A stretch of DNA of 64,000 bases, taken from Vagococcus silagei (lineage in GTDB: Bacteria; Bacillota; Bacilli; Lactobacillales; Vagococcaceae). Positions within the stretch are counted from its first letter, which is position 1, and each line of letters opens with the position of its first letter. The stretch is taken from NCBI RefSeq assembly GCF_004795745.1, contig NZ_SDGV01000010.1:100985-164984 (forward strand). Reading direction: 5' to 3'. Under the pieces are notes generated by a model, which worked only from the letters and a program-made list of their open reading frames with translations, had not been told where the DNA came from and made no database searches. This document shows positions 59,646 through 64,000 of the stretch, piece by piece. A program made the position numbers and the translations under genes.

Positions 59646-59674
59646 ATTTTACCTTTTAGCTGAACAAGTGTCAA
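59646..59674 (-). promoter_or_regulatory. Strong promoter of ltaS
   Basis: Minus strand: perfect TTGACA (59674-59669), 17 bases, TAAAAT (59651-59646). Confidence 0.85.
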
Positions 59675-59795
59675 TTAATTTTAAAAAGACCCTGTTTTTG
59701 TTTCAATATTTCTCAATAAAAATACGTCGCTAAGTTTAGTAAAAACTGATATAGTATTATGTATGATAGATTAGAATTGAGGATAACAAATAATA

Positions 59796-60977
59796 ATGAA
59801 AGAAATAATAATTAAAAATGAATTATCTAAGAAGTTTAAGCGGTCATATCCGTTAATTTCACCTACAGATTTAACAGAAGCGTCACAAAAACCTACAAAT
59901 GAGTGGGTTAAATTTGTTTCCCAACAAAAAGAGTTTATTGGTTATGGTTATTTAGGCCATCAGAATAAAGGAATTGGCTGGATGGTGAGTTTTGACGAAT
60001 CACAACCGATTAATGATAATTTATTAAAACAACTATTTAATGAAGCATTTGAAAAAAGACAAGGATTGATGAATGATCCTCTGACGACTGCATTTCGTTT
60101 ATTTAATGGCGAGGGTGATGGTTTAGGGGGGATAATTATTGATTGGTATGATGGGTATCTTGTTATCTCATGGTACAATCAGGTTATCTATTCCTTTAAA
60201 GAACAACTTTTGACAATTATTCAAAACTGCTTTGGCGAAGAACTACTAGGTGTATATGAAAAAGTTCGATTTGAGGGCAAAGGCTTAGCTGAGTCTAGTC
60301 ATTTAAGCGGCAATCAAGCTTCAGAACCGCTTCTAATTCAAGAAAATGGTGTGTCTTATGCCACTTATTTAAATGAAGGATTGATGACTGGTATTTTTCT
60401 TGATCAACGCGAAGTTCGTAATCAATTAATTGAGGGTCTAGCGATGGGCAAGACAGTTTTAAATACTTTTAGTTATACTGGAGCATTCTCTGTAGCTTCG
60501 TTAATCGGTGGTGCTGAGAAAACTACAAGTGTTGATTTAGCCAAACGTAGTTTAAACAAAACACGAGAGATGTTTGAAGTGAATGGAATCAATGCATCTG
60601 AACAAGATATCATTGTGATGGATGTGTTTGACTACTATAAATTTGCTTTACGTAAGAATCTATCTTTTGATGTCATCATATTAGATCCACCAAGTTTTTC
60701 AAGAAATAAGAAAAAAACTTTTTCAGTTGCGAAGAACTACAATGAATTGGTAGCAGAAGCAGTCGCAATTTTGAATAAAGATGGTATCTTGATTGCTTCA
60801 AGTAATGCGGCAAATGTACCATTACCCAAATTTGAAAAACTGGTTGAACAAGGCATCAATGAAAGTAAACGTAAATTTGAAAAAATGGCATTGTATCAAT
60901 TGCCAGTTGATTTTGCAGTCAATAAGAACTTTAAAGAAGGCAATTATTTAAAAGTAATGATTTATAAAATATTTTAA
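59796..60977 (+). CDS. RlmI-like class I SAM-dependent rRNA methyltransferase
   Basis: A 393-residue protein of the RlmI/RlmL-C family, expected to methylate cytosine in 23S rRNA. The N-terminal PUA-like region (about 1-75) is followed by the linker FRLFNGEGDGLGGIIIDWY (about 107-125). The methyltransferase core has FLDQREVR near 200, LNTFSYTGAFSVAS near 228 and IILDPPSFSRNKK near 290, the catalytic DPPSF motif. The exact target nucleotide is not readable. aroD follows closely on the same strand. Confidence 0.85.
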   Translation: MKEIIIKNELSKKFKRSYPLISPTDLTEASQKPTNEWVKFVSQQKEFIGYGYLGHQNKGIGWMVSFDESQPINDNLLKQLFNEAFEKRQGLMNDPLTTAFRLFNGEGDGLGGIIIDWYDGYLVISWYNQVIYSFKEQLLTIIQNCFGEELLGVYEKVRFEGKGLAESSHLSGNQASEPLLIQENGVSYATYLNEGLMTGIFLDQREVRNQLIEGLAMGKTVLNTFSYTGAFSVASLIGGAEKTTSVDLAKRSLNKTREMFEVNGINASEQDIIVMDVFDYYKFALRKNLSFDVIILDPPSFSRNKKKTFSVAKNYNELVAEAVAILNKDGILIASSNAANVPLPKFEKLVEQGINESKRKFEKMALYQLPVDFAVNKNFKEGNYLKVMIYKIF

Positions 60978-60995
60978 GAGATGGGATCGATAGGG

Positions 60996-61784
60996 ATGAA
61001 GAATTTTAAAATTAGAAATCTTGTACTTGGCGAAGGAGAACCAAAAGTATGTGTCTCTTTAATCGCAAGTAATTTTAAAGAACTATTTGCTGAAGCAATG
61101 CGTGTCAGTAAACTAGATTGTGATATTATCGAATGGCGTGCTGATTACTTTATGTATATCAACGATTTAGAATTTATGCGTAAAGCAGCTTACTTTATTC
61201 GTTACGCAATCGAGGATAAACCATTAATCTTTACCTTTAGAACACAAGAAGAAGGTGGCGGACAAGCAATTGATGATGATTTTTATTTTTATTTAAATCA
61301 TTATATGATTAAAACTGGCTTAGTTGATGCGATTGATTTAGAATTATCGCGTCTTCCTGAATTTAATATGAACATTATCGACTTTGCGAAAGAAAATAGT
61401 GTTAAAGTTGTGATTTCTCATCATAATTTACAAAAGACACCGTCAGCAGAACAGTTGGAAGAAATGTTGACAGATATGAAAACACTTGGAGCAACAGTTG
61501 GCAAAATTGCAGTAACACCAAATGATTTTGATGATGTTTTAGAAATTCTAAAAGCGTCAAATAATATGAAAAATAACCATCCGGAAATTCCGTTTATGTT
61601 AAATGGCATGGGGGAAATTGGCAAATTAACCCGTTTGACAGGTGAACTCTTTGGTTCCGTTTTAACGTTTGCAAGTAATGGTAAGCAGTCATCAGCGCCG
61701 GGTCAAATGTCGATTGAAGAAGTGCGTTCTGGCTTAAAACTGTTTAATAAAGAAGAAGAAAAAAGAAGTGATTATTTTGGCTAA
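60996..61784 (+). CDS. aroD: Type I 3-dehydroquinate dehydratase
   Basis: Third step of the shikimate pathway: dehydrates 3-dehydroquinate. It is about 262 residues, a TIM barrel. Catalytic residues are visible: Glu in EWRADY near residue 43, His in ISHHNLQKT near 141 and the Schiff-base Lys in VGKIAVTPND near 168. The C-terminal SAPGQMSIEEV loop closes the site. No other aro genes are nearby. An ATG at 60981 is in frame; the ATG at 60996 (MKNFKIRNLV) with GGGATCG upstream fits the family start better, with moderate certainty. The end overlaps the next gene by 8 bases. Confidence 0.92.
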   Translation: MKNFKIRNLVLGEGEPKVCVSLIASNFKELFAEAMRVSKLDCDIIEWRADYFMYINDLEFMRKAAYFIRYAIEDKPLIFTFRTQEEGGGQAIDDDFYFYLNHYMIKTGLVDAIDLELSRLPEFNMNIIDFAKENSVKVVISHHNLQKTPSAEQLEEMLTDMKTLGATVGKIAVTPNDFDDVLEILKASNNMKNNHPEIPFMLNGMGEIGKLTRLTGELFGSVLTFASNGKQSSAPGQMSIEEVRSGLKLFNKEEEKRSDYFG

Positions 61785-62268
61785 GAAAAAAATCCAAAAA
61801 ACGAACGCCATTCGTTTTTTAGAACAAAAGAAAATCCCGTTTGAGATTTCTGAATACGAATGGGATGACCAACACATGAGTGCAAAACATACAGCCTCTG
61901 AGCTTGGGATTGATGAAGTAAAAATTTTTAAAACGCTAGTTACAGTTGGCAATCAAACAGGTCCAATCGTGGCAATAGTTCCTGGTAATCGTGAACTTGA
62001 TTTAAAGAAAATCGCTAAAGCAAGTGGTAACAAAAAAGTGGAAATGTTACCTTCAAAAGAATTAGAACCTTTAACAGGTTATATTCATGGAGGTTGTTCA
62101 CCAGTTGGGATGAAGAAAAAATTTCCAACATTTATTGCTAAAGAAGCTTTAGATTTAGATACAATTCATGTATCTGGTGGTAAACGAGGATTACAATTAA
62201 GAATCGACCCGAAAGTTTTAATTGATGTTGTCGGGATTGAGGTCGTTGATTTAGCGACTGAAGAGTAA
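61777..62268 (+). CDS. ebsC: Cys-tRNA(Pro)/Cys-tRNA(Cys) deacylase, YbaK/EbsC family
   Basis: A 163-residue editing enzyme that removes cysteine from mischarged tRNA(Pro). Family features are MAKKKIQKTNAIRFLEQK at the start, the KIFKTLVTVG strand with the conserved Lys near residue 48, GYIHGGCSPVGMKKKFP near 108 and SGGKRGLQLRIDP near 142. The start is uncertain: TTG at 61777 matches relatives, GTG at 61768 is possible. It overlaps the 3' end of aroD, so they are probably co-transcribed. Enterococcal relatives are called EbsC. Confidence 0.88.
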   Translation: MAKKKIQKTNAIRFLEQKKIPFEISEYEWDDQHMSAKHTASELGIDEVKIFKTLVTVGNQTGPIVAIVPGNRELDLKKIAKASGNKKVEMLPSKELEPLTGYIHGGCSPVGMKKKFPTFIAKEALDLDTIHVSGGKRGLQLRIDPKVLIDVVGIEVVDLATEE

Positions 62269-62277
62269 TGAATATTG

Positions 62278-62307
62278 TGAAGTAGACAAGCGATTGTCTG
62301 CTTTTTT
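62278..62307 (+). terminator. Terminator of the rlmI-like/aroD/ebsC unit
   Basis: AAGTAGACAA pairs with TTGTCTGCTT (one G-T pair) around a 4-base loop, followed by T residues. Confidence 0.8.
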
Positions 62308-62334
62308 AATGGTTTGATAAAAGGAGAAGAAAAC

Positions 62335-63942
62335 ATGTCATCAAATAATTCAAAAACATTGTTTCAAGCACTATGGAATAGTGCAGATATTTTAAGATCA
62401 AAAATGGATGCTTCCGAATATAAAAACTATTTATTAGGTTTAGTTTTCTATAAATACTTATCTGATAGAATGCTGTGTTTCGCTGTAGATATGCTTGAGG
62501 AAAAAGCAGAAACTATTCAAGATGCGCAAAAAATATATGAATTAGCTTATTATGATCTAGATACTCAAAAAGATTTAATTGATGTGTTAAAAGAAGAATT
62601 TTCATATGCATTAGAACCTAATTTAACATTTACAGCACTTGTTCAAAAAGCTCATGATATGACATTTGAGTTGGAAGATTTAGCACAAGGTTTTCGAAAC
62701 ATTGAGCAAAGTAGTGAATTGTTTGAAAATTTATTCGAAGATGTCGACTTATATTCAAAAAAATTAGGTCAGAACGCTTCAAAACAAAGTAAAACAATTA
62801 CAGCTGTCATGAAGGAATTAGATACATTAGATTTAGCACATGATGGAGATGCACTAGGAGATGCTTATGAGTATTTGATTGGTCAGTTTGCATCAGATTC
62901 TGGAAAAAAAGCCGGCGAGTTCTACACACCACAACCAATTTCAACATTAATGTCTAGAATTGTTCTAGAAGGAATGAAAGATAAAAAAGGTTTTAGCGTA
63001 TATGATCCAACAATGGGTTCAGGTTCTCTACTACTAAATGTAAAAAAATATTCAAATGAGCCAGGAACAATCAATTATTTTGGACAAGAATTGAACACAT
63101 CTACTTTTAATTTGGCAAGAATGAATATGATTTTGCATGGTGTTGACATTGCAAATCAACATTTAAAAAACGGTGATACTTTAGATGCTGATTGGCCAGT
63201 TGATGAACCAACTAACTTTGATGCAGTTTTGATGAATCCGCCTTATAGTGCAAAATGGGGTGCAGAAAAAGGCTTTCTAGATGATCCTCGTTATAGTTCA
63301 TATGGTGTGTTAGCACCAAAGTCAAAAGCTGATTTTGCCTTTCTTTTACATGGATACTATCACTTAAAAGAATCTGGAACGATGGCAATTGTACTACCTC
63401 ATGGGGTTTTATTTAGAGGCGCTGCAGAAGGCAAAATAAGAAAAATTTTATTAGATAATGGTGCGATTGATACTGTAATTGGGTTACCAGCCAATATTTT
63501 CTTTAATACAAGTATCCCAACAACAGTTATTATCCTGAAAAAGAATCGACGCAATAAGGATGTTCTTTTTATTGATGCCTCTCAAGATTTTACAAAAAGT
63601 AAAAATCAGAACAAGCTGGAAAAACAGCATATCGATAAGATAGTTGAAACTTACTTAGAACGTGAATCAATTGAAAAATATGCTCATGTTGCCGATTTTG
63701 AAGAAATTATTGAAAATGATTATAACTTAAATATTCCAAGATATGTAGATACTTTTGAAGAAGAAGAACCAATTTCTTTAGTTGATGTTGCCAAAGAATT
63801 AAGTCAGGTTCAAAAGGAAATTAAAGAGGCCAATACTAAATTAGCAGAAATGTTTGAAGATTTGACAGCAACTGATCCAGACGTTCAAGTAGAACTAAAT
63901 CAATTTTTAGAAATACTGAAAAGTGGTGATATTCATGGATAA
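62335..63942 (+). CDS. hsdM: Type I restriction-modification DNA methyltransferase subunit HsdM
   Basis: A 535-residue N6-adenine methyltransferase subunit of a type I restriction-modification system. The N-terminal helical domain (about 1-150: LFQALWNSADILRSKMDASEYKNYLLGLVFYKYLSD) is followed by the catalytic domain. SAM motif I is DPTMGSGSLL near 230 and catalytic motif IV is NPPYSAKW near 301. A C-terminal coiled-coil-like tail (about 480-530) contacts HsdS. The frame opens at 62314, but the ATG at 62335 has a GGAGAAG site and matches the family start. It overlaps hsdS by 8 bases. hsdR is not upstream. Confidence 0.95.
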   Translation: MSSNNSKTLFQALWNSADILRSKMDASEYKNYLLGLVFYKYLSDRMLCFAVDMLEEKAETIQDAQKIYELAYYDLDTQKDLIDVLKEEFSYALEPNLTFTALVQKAHDMTFELEDLAQGFRNIEQSSELFENLFEDVDLYSKKLGQNASKQSKTITAVMKELDTLDLAHDGDALGDAYEYLIGQFASDSGKKAGEFYTPQPISTLMSRIVLEGMKDKKGFSVYDPTMGSGSLLLNVKKYSNEPGTINYFGQELNTSTFNLARMNMILHGVDIANQHLKNGDTLDADWPVDEPTNFDAVLMNPPYSAKWGAEKGFLDDPRYSSYGVLAPKSKADFAFLLHGYYHLKESGTMAIVLPHGVLFRGAAEGKIRKILLDNGAIDTVIGLPANIFFNTSIPTTVIILKKNRRNKDVLFIDASQDFTKSKNQNKLEKQHIDKIVETYLERESIEKYAHVADFEEIIENDYNLNIPRYVDTFEEEEPISLVDVAKELSQVQKEIKEANTKLAEMFEDLTATDPDVQVELNQFLEILKSGDIHG

Positions 63943-64000
63943 AAAAGTTCCATTAATTCGATTTAAAGGATATACTGACGCTTGGGAACAGCGTAAGTTG
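63935..64000 (+). CDS. hsdS: Type I restriction-modification specificity subunit HsdS, first 22 codons
   Basis: Only the N terminus is inside the window. The start MDKKVPLIRFKGYTDAWEQR is the typical beginning of HsdS proteins of Firmicutes (PxLRFxGFTxxWEQRKL). HsdS carries two target-recognition domains that set the DNA motif. The ATG lies inside the last codons of hsdM, so translation is coupled. Whether the gene is intact or invertible cannot be judged here. Confidence 0.88.
   Translation, partial: MDKKVPLIRFKGYTDAWEQRKL

Overview
The window reads as core chromosome of a low-GC, AT-rich Gram-positive bacterium of the Lactobacillales, most likely an Enterococcaceae member (Vagococcus- or Enterococcus-like). 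Support comes from the dnaE-pfkA-pyk order, xerD-scpA-scpB-rluB, xerC-hslV-hslU-codY, dnaG-rpoD, pcrA-ligA-gatCAB-dgkB, a group II ECF riboflavin transporter, a type I lipoteichoic acid synthase, OatA and a GshF-like ATP-grasp protein. The genus is an inference. I see no rRNA, tRNA, CRISPR array, transposase or prophage. No stretch longer than 300 bases is without a gene or a recognised RNA element.

Layout. 1-4.3 kb: end of dnaE, then the glycolytic pair pfkA-pyk. 4.4-8.5 kb: MFS efflux pump, GNAT, cvfB, fur and an unknown membrane protein. 8.7-12.6 kb: xerD-scpA-scpB-rluB, then ribU behind an FMN riboswitch. 12.9-19.6 kb: oatA, xerC-hslV-hslU-codY and a mutarotase-like gene. 19.6-27.8 kb: ppsR facing away from zur, rpsU-yqeY, phoH-pgpH-ybeY-dgkA-era and recO. 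27.8-31.0 kb: glyQS behind a glycine T-box. 31.2-38.3 kb: envelope block with a GW-repeat surface protein, a kinase-less PASTA protein, a TetR regulator and a P-type ATPase. 38.4-41.5 kb: dnaG-rpoD. 41.5-42.4 kb (minus): DUF4430-like lipoprotein plus ECF S component. 42.6-51.2 kb: pcrA-ligA-gatC-gatA-gatB-dgkB. 51.3-55.9 kb: rlmCD-like methyltransferase, ankyrin lipoprotein, then a GshF-like ATP-grasp ligase coupled to a gamma-glutamylcyclotransferase-like gene. 55.9-59.6 kb (minus): ltaS, then an FtsX-like permease with a degenerate ABC ATPase. 59.8-64 kb: RlmI-like methyltransferase, aroD, ebsC and a type I restriction-modification locus (hsdM, start of hsdS) cut by the window edge.

Most genes are housekeeping. 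The least explained parts are: (i) the ATP-grasp protein, which keeps the glutathione-synthetase half of GshF but has a short, unrecognised N-terminal half, and is translationally coupled to a cyclotransferase-fold gene; (ii) the permease paired with an ATPase-like protein lacking Walker A and other catalytic residues; (iii) the stand-alone PASTA membrane protein; (iv) the lipoprotein/ECF-S pair with an unassigned substrate. Cell-envelope functions recur (oatA, pgpH, dgkA, dgkB, ltaS, GW protein, PASTA protein).
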